DNA of 37,197 bases from Bacteroidota bacterium (GTDB taxonomy: Bacteria; Bacteroidota; Bacteroidia; Bacteroidales; B39-G9), in contig JADFUR010000016.1 in the NCBI GenBank assembly GCA_015222055.1, positions 1 through 37,197 of the forward strand, written 5' to 3'. The position numbers and the translations under genes are program-made. Under the pieces are notes generated by a model that saw nothing but the letters and a program-made list of their open reading frames with translations, searched no databases and was not told where the DNA came from. Positions 1-6,832 of the stretch are shown here, one piece after another (position 1 is the stretch's first letter; every line of letters begins with the position of its first letter).

Positions 1-108
1 AAATTTTCGTTCTGCTTTTTAATGCTTCTTTTCCTTCTTAAGGGGAGCTTATTTTTTTGATAAATATTTTATTATAAACAAATACGCCTTAATTTGGATG
101 TGAAAAAA

Positions 109-197
109 ACCACGTAGTGGTGAAATGTTTATAGCATAGAGTTTATAAACATATTTTAAAGTGCCGTAGGTACGTCAGGTTTAAATATTTATCTGAC
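109..197. repeat. Tandem hairpin units with shared GTA loop (REP/MITE-like)
   Basis: Two hairpins lie 52 bases apart. The first is ACCAC-GTA-GTGGT (109-121). The second is GTGCC-GTA-GGTAC (161-173), which needs one G-T wobble. Loop and spacing are alike while the stems differ. Between them is a perfect 9-base inverted repeat, ATGTTTATA (125-133) with TATAAACAT (144-152). After the second hairpin is an imperfect palindrome with ends GTCAG (174-178) and CTGAC (193-197) around TAAATATTTA. I recall similar GCCGTAGG-type units from other Bacteroidetes genomes but could not search for them. Confidence 0.5.
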
Positions 198-313
198 AAC
201 AATAATTATTTTATCATAATCCATCCGAATTTTATGATCCAAATTCAGCAATTTTGTATTCTTTCACTTAGTTAGCAATTGAGCAAAATATTTTTTCCTA
301 GCAGACACGATTT

Positions 314-367
314 TTGTTTTTTAACATTAAGTAAAATTCCTAAAGCTGTTTAATTTTTTGTAAATTT
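314..367. repeat. Imperfect direct repeat, copy 1 (upstream of BRO-N gene)
   Basis: This 54-base stretch matches 1629-1682 at 47 of 54 positions by hand alignment, with weaker similarity extending about 40 bases to its left. Its core TTTTTTAACATTAA also occurs near 4762-4776. The two copies bracket the BRO-N/DinD-like gene, either as footprints of an insertion or as duplicated upstream regulatory sequence. Confidence 0.5.
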
Positions 368-536
368 ACTTACTAAATTAATTAATGATAAAATTACAAA
401 AGCAACTTTAGTGGATGTGATAAATAGGTGTGTTTTTATTAAGACCTTACATTTATTGAAATACAGATAGTCCAATATTGGAAAGTTTATCAGTAAAAAA
501 AATATTATATATTTTTGAGATTTAATATTTAAATTT

Positions 537-1382
537 ATGACAAAAGAAACTGCAATAAAATTATTTCAAGATAAAAGAGTTCGAGTAGAGTGGGATAACG
601 AACAAGAAAAATGGTATTTTTCAATTGTTGATATTGTAGGTGTGTTAACCGAGAGTGTTAATCCAAATAATTATTGGAAAGTATTAAAAAGTCGATTAAA
701 GAAAGAAGGAAGTGAGTTGGTTACAAATTGTAACCAACTGAAAATGGAATCATCTGATGGTAAATGTTATAAAACAGATGTTGCTGATACAGAGCAATTA
801 CTACGACTAATTCAATCAATCCCATCACCTAAAGCAGAACCTTTTAAGGTTTGGTTAGCAAAAGTTGGTTACGAAAGAATTGAAGAAACCGAAGATCCTG
901 AAAAAGCTTTTGATAGAGCAATGGAAACTTATTTAAAGAAGGGTTATTCAACAAATTGGATTAATCAACGACTTAAGAGTATTGAGGTTAGAAAAGAATT
1001 GTCTGATGAATGGGAAGAACGAGGGGTTAAAAAAGGCTCAGAATTTGCAATTTTGACTGATGAAATAACAAAAGCATGGACTGGATTAACAACAAGAGAA
1101 TACAAAAACCTTAAAAAATTGAAAAAGGAAAATTTAAGGGATAACATGACTAATTTGGAATTAGTTTTAAATATGCTGGCAGAAGCAACAACAACGGAAA
1201 TTTCAAAAGAAAAGAAACCGGAAACACTACCAGAAAATAAAACAATAGCAAATCAGGGTGGAACTATTGCGGGAAATACACGAAGAGAAATTGAGGAAAA
1301 AACCGGAAAAAGCGTGATCTCACCAGTAAATGCTAAAGAACTTAGGCAAAAAGAAGATAGAAATAAGAAATTGGATGAATAA
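537..1382 (+). CDS. BRO-N domain / DinD-like protein
   Basis: A 281-residue protein. The N-terminal part (about residues 5-115) reads as a BRO family N-terminal domain: a WYFSIVDIVGVL stretch, then a YWKVLKSRL helix, and an LLRLIQSIPSPKAEPFKVWLA segment that is very typical. The middle (about 120-215), with RAMETYLKKGYS and ITKAWTGLTTREYKNLK, resembles DNA-damage-inducible protein D and related Bacteroidetes proteins. The tail is charged and low in complexity. BRO-N proteins bind DNA and include phage antirepressors; DinD inhibits RecA filaments in E. coli. I see no phage genes nearby. Direct repeats on both sides and flanking transposon debris suggest an accessory, transferred gene. The ATG at 537 is the only sensible start. 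The molecular role here is unknown. Confidence 0.8.
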   Translation: MTKETAIKLFQDKRVRVEWDNEQEKWYFSIVDIVGVLTESVNPNNYWKVLKSRLKKEGSELVTNCNQLKMESSDGKCYKTDVADTEQLLRLIQSIPSPKAEPFKVWLAKVGYERIEETEDPEKAFDRAMETYLKKGYSTNWINQRLKSIEVRKELSDEWEERGVKKGSEFAILTDEITKAWTGLTTREYKNLKKLKKENLRDNMTNLELVLNMLAEATTTEISKEKKPETLPENKTIANQGGTIAGNTRREIEEKTGKSVISPVNAKELRQKEDRNKKLDE

Positions 1383-1520
1383 ATGACAAAATACCTAAAT
1401 TCACCAAACCCTTTCAAATTTATAATCCGAAAGCAATTACCTAATTCCCAGAAATACAAATTAATTTATTTGCATAATAATATTCAATTTCTGAGACTGC
1501 TCCGAAAAGTCAAACATCCC

Positions 1521-1598
1521 ACGTCATTTCAAGGAACAAAGCAATCTTTATATTTTAACCAAGTAACCTGAGATTACTTAACTTTTTTAGCAATGAAG
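1521..1598. repeat. Degenerate palindromic intergenic repeat
   Basis: The left part (ACGTCATTTCAAGGAAC, then AGCAATCT at 1540-1547) mirrors the right part (AGATTACT at 1571-1578, then TTTTTTAGCAATGAAG to 1598). It looks like a decayed copy of the widespread repeat family with arms like GTCATTGCGAGGAACGAAGCAATCT. A 62-codon open frame covering it (1383-1571) has no recognisable product and is probably not a gene. Confidence 0.45.
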
Positions 1599-1628
1599 TA
1601 AACACATTTTTTGGAGCTGACTCAATTT

Positions 1629-1682
1629 CTGTTTTTTAACATTAATGAAAATTTTTAAAACTGTTTACTTTTTTGTAAATTT
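1629..1682. repeat. Imperfect direct repeat, copy 2
   Basis: This is the partner of the repeat at 314-367 (47 of 54 bases identical by hand alignment). It lies between the BRO-N gene and the lysozyme-inhibitor gene and ends 66 bases before that gene's start, so it may also carry promoter sequence. Confidence 0.5.
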
Positions 1683-1748
1683 TGTTTATAATTACAAAAA
1701 TATATTGTGTAAAATACATAGTAAAAATTTAAATAAGAGGTTGAAAAA

Positions 1749-2639
1749 ATGGCAAAAAGAATTATTGCAGTCTTGATATTAGTATTAGTAACATTTAGTT
1801 GCACTAATAATAAAAAAAAATCGAAAGATGACGGTAGTGGCTCAAGTGAGTTAATAAATAACAGTGCATCACAACAAGAACTTAAAAGTTTAACTTGTGG
1901 CAATGGTTACACCATTCGATATAGATATATAAATGCGGACAGTTTGTATGTTGAAGTCTTAGAAGGCAACAAAATAGAAAAACATCAGATGAAACCCGTA
2001 CCCTCTGGAAGTGGTGCTAAATACCAGACTGATGATGGAAAATTTGTTTTTTGGTCACATCACGGAGATTTCACTTATTACAAAAATGATGAGATGATTT
2101 GCTTATATGTAGCACCTGTCAAAATAGGCTCAACGAGTTCAGGTCCATTGTACACAGCGACTTATAAATCTGGAAAAATACTGGAAGTGGAAGTTGACAA
2201 TTTAGAATCAGCCAGTACTAATAAATTAAATATTACCTCTGATGATTTTAAGGAAGCTATCTCTATAAAGATGGAAACTGATCCAATTACAGCAGTACTT
2301 CTAGCTGATTTAGACAAAAATGGTTATGAGGAATTATACCTGATTACTTCATGTGTAGGTTCTGGAGGTTATGGTGAAGTATATGCCTTTATTTCGGATA
2401 TGGATGTTAAAATTATTCAAAGCTCAATACCAAAAATTTTAGAAGATCAAACTAAAAGAGGAGCTATGTTTGAAGGATACATGGGACATGACACTTTTTA
2501 CATTAAAAATTCACTACTGGTCAGAGAATTTCCCGTGTATAAAGAAAAAGATTCTAATGCAAATCCAACGGGAGGAATAAAAAAGATATTCTATACTCTT
2601 GAAGACAATAAATTTAAAATATTAAGTAACGATAAATAA
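1749..2639 (+). CDS. Lipoprotein with MliC-like and PliI-like lysozyme-inhibitor domains
   Basis: A 296-residue predicted lipoprotein. A hydrophobic signal segment ends in TFSC, so the lipidated Cys would be residue 18, followed by a polar KKKSKDD linker. Residues about 47-120 match the MliC/PliC fold: Cys in LTCGNGYTI, a central SGSGAKY motif, FVFWSHHGDFTYY, and a second Cys in MICLY, as in E. coli MliC. Residues about 180-290 resemble PliI, the I-type lysozyme inhibitor: VLLADLDKNGYEELYL, the SGGYG loop, GYMGHDTFYI, LVREFPVY and NPTGGIKKIFY. Known inhibitors are usually single-domain, so joining a c-type and an i-type inhibitor in one protein is unusual. It probably sits in the outer membrane or periplasm and protects peptidoglycan from host or predator lysozymes. 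MliC call strong, PliI call good. Confidence 0.8.
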   Translation: MAKRIIAVLILVLVTFSCTNNKKKSKDDGSGSSELINNSASQQELKSLTCGNGYTIRYRYINADSLYVEVLEGNKIEKHQMKPVPSGSGAKYQTDDGKFVFWSHHGDFTYYKNDEMICLYVAPVKIGSTSSGPLYTATYKSGKILEVEVDNLESASTNKLNITSDDFKEAISIKMETDPITAVLLADLDKNGYEELYLITSCVGSGGYGEVYAFISDMDVKIIQSSIPKILEDQTKRGAMFEGYMGHDTFYIKNSLLVREFPVYKEKDSNANPTGGIKKIFYTLEDNKFKILSNDK

Positions 2640-2644
2640 TAGTA

Positions 2645-2690
2645 GCACGTGTACGAAAGCACAACAAAAACTAAATTTCATGAGCCGTGC
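2645..2690. repeat. Inverted repeat near transposase remnant
   Basis: GCACG (2645-2649) can pair with CGTGC (2686-2690), just downstream of the lipoprotein gene and upstream of a transposase remnant. It may be a terminator-like or REP-like structure left by that element. The evidence is short and weak. Confidence 0.25.
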
Positions 2691-2769
2691 GAGTTACTTG
2701 AGAGTTGGTTTTGTCCTAAAATAAGTGTATAGTCCTGAATTTAGTTTACACTTTTTAGTTCTTAATCCT

Positions 2770-2871
2770 GTTATAAATTCTATAAGTTTTGCAGTAGTAA
2801 AATGGCTAGATGTATTTACAAGAAAAGAGTATAAAGACATAATCACCAATAGTTTTAAAATTACTCTTTAG
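2770..2871 (+). pseudogene. Remnant of IS200/RAYT-type transposase
   Basis: The frame from 2770 to the TAG at 2869-2871 reads as about 33 residues containing SFAVVKWLDVFTRKEY and then KDIITNSFK. This matches the conserved N-terminal strand and helix of Y1-type (IS200/REP-associated) transposases common in Bacteroidetes, where a phrase like TFATVDWIDVFTRREYCDIIIDSLKYC follows the start. There is no start codon in a sensible place. The HUH and catalytic Tyr regions are absent, and a stop follows the first helix. It is clearly a decayed fragment. The surrounding 370 bases (2640-3009) hold no other gene. Confidence 0.65.
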
Positions 2872-2963
2872 CTCAATTTGTTTAAACAAAGATACAGCCT
2901 TGCTTTTCCAAACTTATGGAGAAACAATATAATTTTAATGTCGTAGTTTTATCATTAAATGTA

Positions 2964-2992
2964 TTGATTATCGAAATTACAAATTACTTTTG
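2964..2992 (+). promoter_or_regulatory. Bacteroidetes-type promoter for the DEAD-box gene
   Basis: The -7 element TACTTTTG (2985-2992) matches TAnnTTTG, with TTG at 2964-2966 and 18 bases between. The helicase ATG follows at 3010, giving a very short leader. Confidence 0.5.
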
Positions 2993-3009
2993 TGCCAAAA
3001 TAAATAATT

Positions 3010-4128
3010 ATGACAACCTTTTTAGAATTAGGAATAAGTGAGGCTTATATAAAAGCACTGAATGAACTCAATATTATAAATCCAACTGAAATTCAAGAAG
3101 CAGTAATACCAAAGCTTTTAGATACTAAGACAGATTTAATTGGTTTAGCACAAACAGGAACTGGAAAGACAGCGGCTTATGGCTTACCTATTTTGAACTC
3201 AATTGATTCTAATAAAGAAGAGGTTCAAGGCTTAATAATTGCTCCAACACGTGAGCTTGTGCAACAAATAAAAAAGCAACTCTTCAAATTTACCAAATAC
3301 ATTGATGAGAAGATTTTTGTAGAAGGAGTTTATGGAGGGGAGAAAATAGATAGGCAAATAAAAGCCTTAACCAGACCTACTCATATTGTTGTTGCTACAC
3401 CAGGACGTTTGCTCGATTTAATTGAGCGTAAAGCGATAGATATTAAGAATGTTAAAACTTTAATACTAGATGAGGCTGATGAAATGTTGAGTATGGGTTT
3501 TAAAGAAGATTTAAATAAAATTTTAAAACACAATACTTCTAAACGAAATACTTGGTTGTTTTCTGCTACTATGCCGCAAGAAATTAAACTTATGGTTAAG
3601 AACTATATGTCAGATAATGCCATTAGAATTGAAGTAAACAAGAATGCAGTGGTAAATAAAAACATTTCGCATTTTTTTATAAAAACCGAAATTAAGAATA
3701 AATTAAATATAATTACAAAGCTTCTTAATAAAAGAAAAAACGAGAGAGGTATTATATTTTGTAGAACTAAAGCCGGAGCACAAAAATTAGCAAAACAATT
3801 GAAAGACGAAGGTTTTGCTGTTGATGCATTAGAAGGTGATATGCAACAAAGGGAACGTGATAAGGTAATGCGTGCTTTTAAAAATGAAAGCCTTCAATTT
3901 TTGGTATCTACTGATGTTGCTGCAAGAGGTATTGATGTGAATAATCTCGCTTTTGTGTTGCATCATCAATTACCAGATTTTATAGAATATTATACACATA
4001 GAAGTGGTAGAACAGCTAGAGCAGGTAAAAAAGGGCAGTCAATAGCCTTAATCATTCCTAGTGAAATGCAAAATGTGATTGATGTTCAAAAAAAATTAAG
4101 TATTACATTTAGTGAAATGAAGATGTGA
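3010..4128 (+). CDS. DEAD-box ATP-dependent RNA helicase
   Basis: A 372-residue superfamily 2 RNA helicase that unwinds short RNA duplexes using ATP, probably in ribosome assembly or cold adaptation. All core motifs are visible: the Q-motif region (INPTEIQEAVIP), AQTGTGKT (Walker A), PTREL, TPGRLLDL, DEADEML, FSATMP, then in the second RecA-like domain IIFCRTKAGAQ, STDVAARGIDV and HRSGRTARAGKKG. The protein stops soon after the catalytic core and lacks the long basic or DbpA-like tail of many RhlE/DeaD proteins, so the exact subfamily is uncertain. It stands alone between accessory DNA and a convergent gene. Confidence 0.93.
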   Translation: MTTFLELGISEAYIKALNELNIINPTEIQEAVIPKLLDTKTDLIGLAQTGTGKTAAYGLPILNSIDSNKEEVQGLIIAPTRELVQQIKKQLFKFTKYIDEKIFVEGVYGGEKIDRQIKALTRPTHIVVATPGRLLDLIERKAIDIKNVKTLILDEADEMLSMGFKEDLNKILKHNTSKRNTWLFSATMPQEIKLMVKNYMSDNAIRIEVNKNAVVNKNISHFFIKTEIKNKLNIITKLLNKRKNERGIIFCRTKAGAQKLAKQLKDEGFAVDALEGDMQQRERDKVMRAFKNESLQFLVSTDVAARGIDVNNLAFVLHHQLPDFIEYYTHRSGRTARAGKKGQSIALIIPSEMQNVIDVQKKLSITFSEMKM

Positions 4129-4140
4129 TATTGATTATTA

Positions 4141-4227
4141 TAACGAGCTAGAATAACCAGCAGGTAACAAGCGATAATGATGTCAGATTGGCTATCGCCA
4201 AATCCACCACATATCGCAGATACGTTA
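4141..4227. mobile_element. 87-bp element with TAACG/CGTTA ends (MITE- or attC-like)
   Basis: The stretch begins TAACG and ends CGTTA. It contains GCGATA (4171-4176), which can pair with TATCGC at 4193-4198 or at 4212-4217. It is visibly richer in GC than its surroundings. Size, end sequences and imperfect internal pairing resemble integron attC sites or small MITEs, but no integrase lies in the window and the complete attC core sites are not convincing. Confidence 0.35.
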
Positions 4228-4263
4228 TTTCCACTAATTTTTCACCCGAATTATTTCCTAAAA

Positions 4264-4305
4264 AACAACAAACCCGACTAATTAAAATTAATCGGGTTTG
4301 TTGTT
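4264..4305. terminator. Bidirectional terminator
   Basis: Twenty-base arms (4264-4283 and 4286-4305) pair with one mismatch. They contain AACAAACCCGA and TCGGGTTTGTT, with T- and A-rich flanks. The hairpin sits between the convergent helicase and DUF3276 genes. Confidence 0.85.
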
Positions 4306-4320
4306 TATATAAATTTTTGA

Positions 4321-4680
4321 TTATTCGTCATCTTTTAAATCTTCAAATTTAAGATTGGTAAATTCATTAATTAATTGTTTCTCTTCTTCACTCTCCTCAA
4401 TAATTTGAGGTTGAGTTTCCTTAATGTAATCTACAACTTCGGTTAACCCTTCAGCAAATTTTTCAAAATCTTCTTTATATAAAAACAATTTATGCTTTTC
4501 AAAATGGAAACGACCATCTTGGTCAAATTGTTTTTTACTCTCAGTTATAGTTAAATAATAATCATTTTTACGAGTTGCTTTAACATCGAAAAAATAAGTT
4601 CGTCGACCAGCTCTAATGGCTTTCGAAAAAATTTCATCTCTTTCTCTTTCGTTTTCTTTTTTTTCGTATCCTTCCATCAT
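4321..4680 (-). CDS. DUF3276 Pur-alpha-like nucleic-acid-binding protein
   Basis: A 119-residue DUF3276 protein, a compact PUR-domain family found across Bacteroidetes and related to Borrelia BpuR. PUR domains bind single-stranded DNA or RNA. The fold's signature runs through residues about 24-80: AGRRTYFFDVKATRKNDYYL, TITESKK, FHFEKHKLFLYKEDF and FAEGLTEVVDYI. The C-terminus is very acidic. The protein starts MMEG, so either of two adjacent ATGs could serve. It is transcribed alone, away from nusB, with a likely promoter at 4708-4715. Confidence 0.88.
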   Translation of the reverse strand: MMEGYEKKENERERDEIFSKAIRAGRRTYFFDVKATRKNDYYLTITESKKQFDQDGRFHFEKHKLFLYKEDFEKFAEGLTEVVDYIKETQPQIIEESEEEKQLINEFTNLKFEDLKDDE

Positions 4681-4707
4681 TATTAAATTTATTAAAAATT
4701 AAAAAGA

Positions 4708-4715
4708 CAAATTTA
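4708..4715 (-). promoter_or_regulatory. -7 element for the DUF3276 gene
   Basis: CAAATTTA on the plus strand is TAAATTTG on the minus strand, an exact TAnnTTTG match 28 bases before the start codon. A TTTG on the minus strand (4732-4735) lies 16 bases further upstream, a little closer than usual. Confidence 0.5.
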
Positions 4716-4862
4716 TAAAATTTTTTAAAAACAAATTGCTATTAAAACATATTTAAATATTTTTTTTAACATTAAATTTTTTTGTTATTTATAACAATAA
4801 TATAGCAAAATTAGTTTAATTTTACACGCAATTTTTTTTAACTTATTTAAAGCAATTTTTTT

Positions 4863-5807
4863 ATGATTAGTAGGCATTTGTTACGTATTAAAGCATTAAT
4901 GATATTATACGCTTATTTCAAATCTGATGACAAATCTCAAAAGAAATTTGAAAGTGATTTGTTTTTCAGCATTAATAAAACATACGATCTTTATATTTTG
5001 TTATTCGTTTTAATTGTTGATATAAAGAATTATGCTGAAGATAAAATTAATTTGGCAAAACAAAAAAGAATTCCCACTCATGAGGATTTATACCCAAACA
5101 CAAAATTTATTGACAATAAAGTTATTCATCTTTTAGAAATTAATAAAAGTATTAGTTCATATGTATTAAATAATAAAATAAGCTGGACGGAAAACCCGGA
5201 ACTTATCAAACAACTTTATAATAACATTATTCAGTCGAGTATATATGAAGCTTACATGAATGATGAACAATCAGATTATAAAAATGACAAGCAGTTTATT
5301 ATTGATATATTTGCAAATATTATTGTAAATTCTGAATTTATTTCTCAAATTATTGAGGAAAAAAGTATTTATTGGAACGACGATATTGAATTTGTTGTAA
5401 GTATGATTATTAAAACAATAAATGGTATTAAAGAAAATGATGATGAATATAAGTCATTAATGTCATTGTTTAAAAATGAAGATGATAGAGATTTTGTGAA
5501 AAATTTATTTCGTAAAACAATATTGAATCATGAAAATAATAAAACAATGATTAATGATTTTACAAAAAATTGGGATTTTGACAGGATTGCATTTATGGAT
5601 AAGCTAATTATGGAAGCGGCTATCACCGAGGTTGTTGAATTTCCTTCTATACCTATAAAAGTTTCGTTAAATGAATACATTGAAATAAGTAAATATTATA
5701 GTACTGAAAAAAGCAGTGTCTTTATTAATGGTGTTTTAGATAAAATAATTAATAAATTACAAGAAGACAATGGTATTGTTAAAACTGGGCGAGGTTTAAT
5801 GCAATAA
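4863..5807 (+). CDS. nusB: Transcription antitermination/ribosome biogenesis factor NusB (long Bacteroidetes form)
   Basis: A 314-residue protein, about twice the size of E. coli NusB. This is normal for Bacteroidetes, in which a helical N-terminal extension precedes the NusB fold. The N-terminus MISRHLLRIKALMILYAYF and the C-terminal NusB signature (WDFDRIAFMDKLIMEAAITEV, then IPIKVSLNEYIEISKYYSTE and FINGVLDKI) are clear. NusB acts with NusE on boxA RNA in rRNA transcription. It opens the row nusB, DUF1573, yajC, YbbR-like, coaE, a conserved order in the phylum. The gap to the next gene is 73 bases. Confidence 0.93.
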   Translation: MISRHLLRIKALMILYAYFKSDDKSQKKFESDLFFSINKTYDLYILLFVLIVDIKNYAEDKINLAKQKRIPTHEDLYPNTKFIDNKVIHLLEINKSISSYVLNNKISWTENPELIKQLYNNIIQSSIYEAYMNDEQSDYKNDKQFIIDIFANIIVNSEFISQIIEEKSIYWNDDIEFVVSMIIKTINGIKENDDEYKSLMSLFKNEDDRDFVKNLFRKTILNHENNKTMINDFTKNWDFDRIAFMDKLIMEAAITEVVEFPSIPIKVSLNEYIEISKYYSTEKSSVFINGVLDKIINKLQEDNGIVKTGRGLMQ

Positions 5808-5880
5808 TATAAATTTTTTTTAGTTATTAATTGAAATTTATTTTTTAAAATAATTAATAATAAAATTTACATAATTTAAA

Positions 5881-6348
5881 ATGAAACAAATAAATTTATC
5901 ATTAGCAACAATTGTTTTTTTTCTTCTTTTGAGTTGTAATAATAACGCAACATCAGATAAAGATAATAAAGTAACTACTGATATTGTTAACAATCCAATA
6001 ACAGCGTCGGGTAAATATGATAAAAATATTTTACCCAAAATAAAATTTGATAAAGCAACTCACGATTTTGGTGTGATAATTCAAGGCGAAAAAGTATCTC
6101 ATTCTTTTACATACAAAAATGTTGGAGGTTCTGATTTACTCATCAGAGATATAAAAGCAACATGCGGCTGTACAGTAGTGAAATTCTCAAAAGACCCATT
6201 ACCTCCCGGAAAAGAAGGTAAGGTTGAAGTTGTTTTTAACAGTGATCGCCGAAAAGGTATACAACGCAAATCAGTTTTTCTCTGGGCAAACACGCAGCCA
6301 AATAGGAATGAAATATCTATAACTGCAGAAGTTATTGTTCCTAAATAA
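5881..6348 (+). CDS. DUF1573 lipoprotein
   Basis: A 155-residue lipoprotein. The signal peptide is followed by LLLSC, putting the lipidated Cys at residue 19, and then a polar Asn/Asp/Lys-rich linker. Residues about 55-150 form a DUF1573 (immunoglobulin-like, ASH-type) domain: IKFDKATHDFGVI, GEKVSHSFTYKNVG, the hallmark IKATCGCTV, and LPPGKEGKVEVVFNS. Such proteins are abundant in Bacteroidetes envelopes but have no settled function. Its fixed place between nusB and yajC suggests an envelope role linked to secretion. Nothing looks damaged. Confidence 0.9.
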   Translation: MKQINLSLATIVFFLLLSCNNNATSDKDNKVTTDIVNNPITASGKYDKNILPKIKFDKATHDFGVIIQGEKVSHSFTYKNVGGSDLLIRDIKATCGCTVVKFSKDPLPPGKEGKVEVVFNSDRRKGIQRKSVFLWANTQPNRNEISITAEVIVPK

Positions 6349-6385
6349 ATTTTTATTTAACTTAGTAAACTAAAATTTTAAAACT

Positions 6386-6712
6386 ATGAATGAATTATTA
6401 AACATTTTGTTAATGGCTCCGCAAGGAAAAGGCCAAGGTGGTGCATGGGGCTCATTTATTATGCTATTTGCAATCATCATTATTTTTTATTTGTTTTTAA
6501 TCAGACCACAGGTTAAGAAACAAAAAGAAGTACGTACTTTTAGATCTTCTCTAAATAAAGGCGATAAAGTTTTAACAGTTGGTGGTATTTACGGTAAAAT
6601 TACAGATATTAAAGACACTACTATTACTTTGGAAATTGCAGATAATGTAAGAATTAAAGTTGATAAATCTGGTATTATCAAAGATTCAACAGGTTTAGAA
6701 GAAAAAAAATAA
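6386..6712 (+). CDS. yajC: Sec translocase accessory subunit YajC
   Basis: A 108-residue YajC, an inner-membrane partner of SecDF and the SecYEG channel. One transmembrane helix (about residues 23-41, SFIMLFAIIIIFYLFLIRPQ) ends in the family's RPQ-KKQKE motif. A small cytoplasmic domain follows, with GDKVLTVGGIYGKITDI and the ITLEIADNVRIKVDKSGI pattern. The N-terminal Gly/Gln stretch (APQGKGQGG) is common in Bacteroidetes YajC. A strong hairpin follows the gene, so it probably ends the nusB-DUF1573-yajC transcript. Confidence 0.95.
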   Translation: MNELLNILLMAPQGKGQGGAWGSFIMLFAIIIIFYLFLIRPQVKKQKEVRTFRSSLNKGDKVLTVGGIYGKITDIKDTTITLEIADNVRIKVDKSGIIKDSTGLEEKK

Positions 6713-6732
6713 ATAAAACATTGATTAATAAT

Positions 6733-6772
6733 ATAAAGCTGGCAAATATTTAGTCTTTATTGTCAGCTTTAT
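6733..6772 (+). terminator. Terminator after yajC
   Basis: ATAAAGCTG (6733-6741) pairs with CAGCTTTAT (6764-6772), followed by a T-rich run. Inner bases CAA and TTG extend the stem past one mismatch. Confidence 0.7.
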
Positions 6773-6789
6773 GTTTTATTTATAACTTA

Positions 6790-6817
6790 GTATTTTTCAT
6801 TTCACAATTTATATTTG
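6790..6817 (+). promoter_or_regulatory. Promoter for the YbbR-like/coaE pair
   Basis: TATATTTG (6810-6817) matches the Bacteroidetes -7 element. TTAG ends at 6790, 19 bases upstream, and is a poor -33. It overlaps an upstream TTG codon of the same frame, which argues that translation starts further downstream. Confidence 0.5.
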
Positions 6818-6832
6818 AATAAAACTTATAAA

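Larger units (their letters stand above)
1..536. other. Non-coding repeat-bearing region at window start
   Basis: I found no convincing gene here. The stretch holds two hairpin units (about 109-197) and one copy of a direct repeat (314-367), both listed separately. The last 30 bases before the BRO-N gene contain a possible -7 element, TATTTTTG at 510-517, without a clear -33 partner. The rest is AT-rich sequence in which I see nothing further. Confidence 0.6.

Noticed and set aside
1383-1571. 62-codon open frame directly after the BRO-N gene
   Set aside because: No recognisable product, and its second half overlaps a degenerate palindromic repeat that explains the open frame.
2640-2715. Possible group II intron domain (GAGCCGTGCGAG-like stretch)
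   Set aside because: No domain V, no reverse transcriptase and no consistent folding; the similarity is too short.
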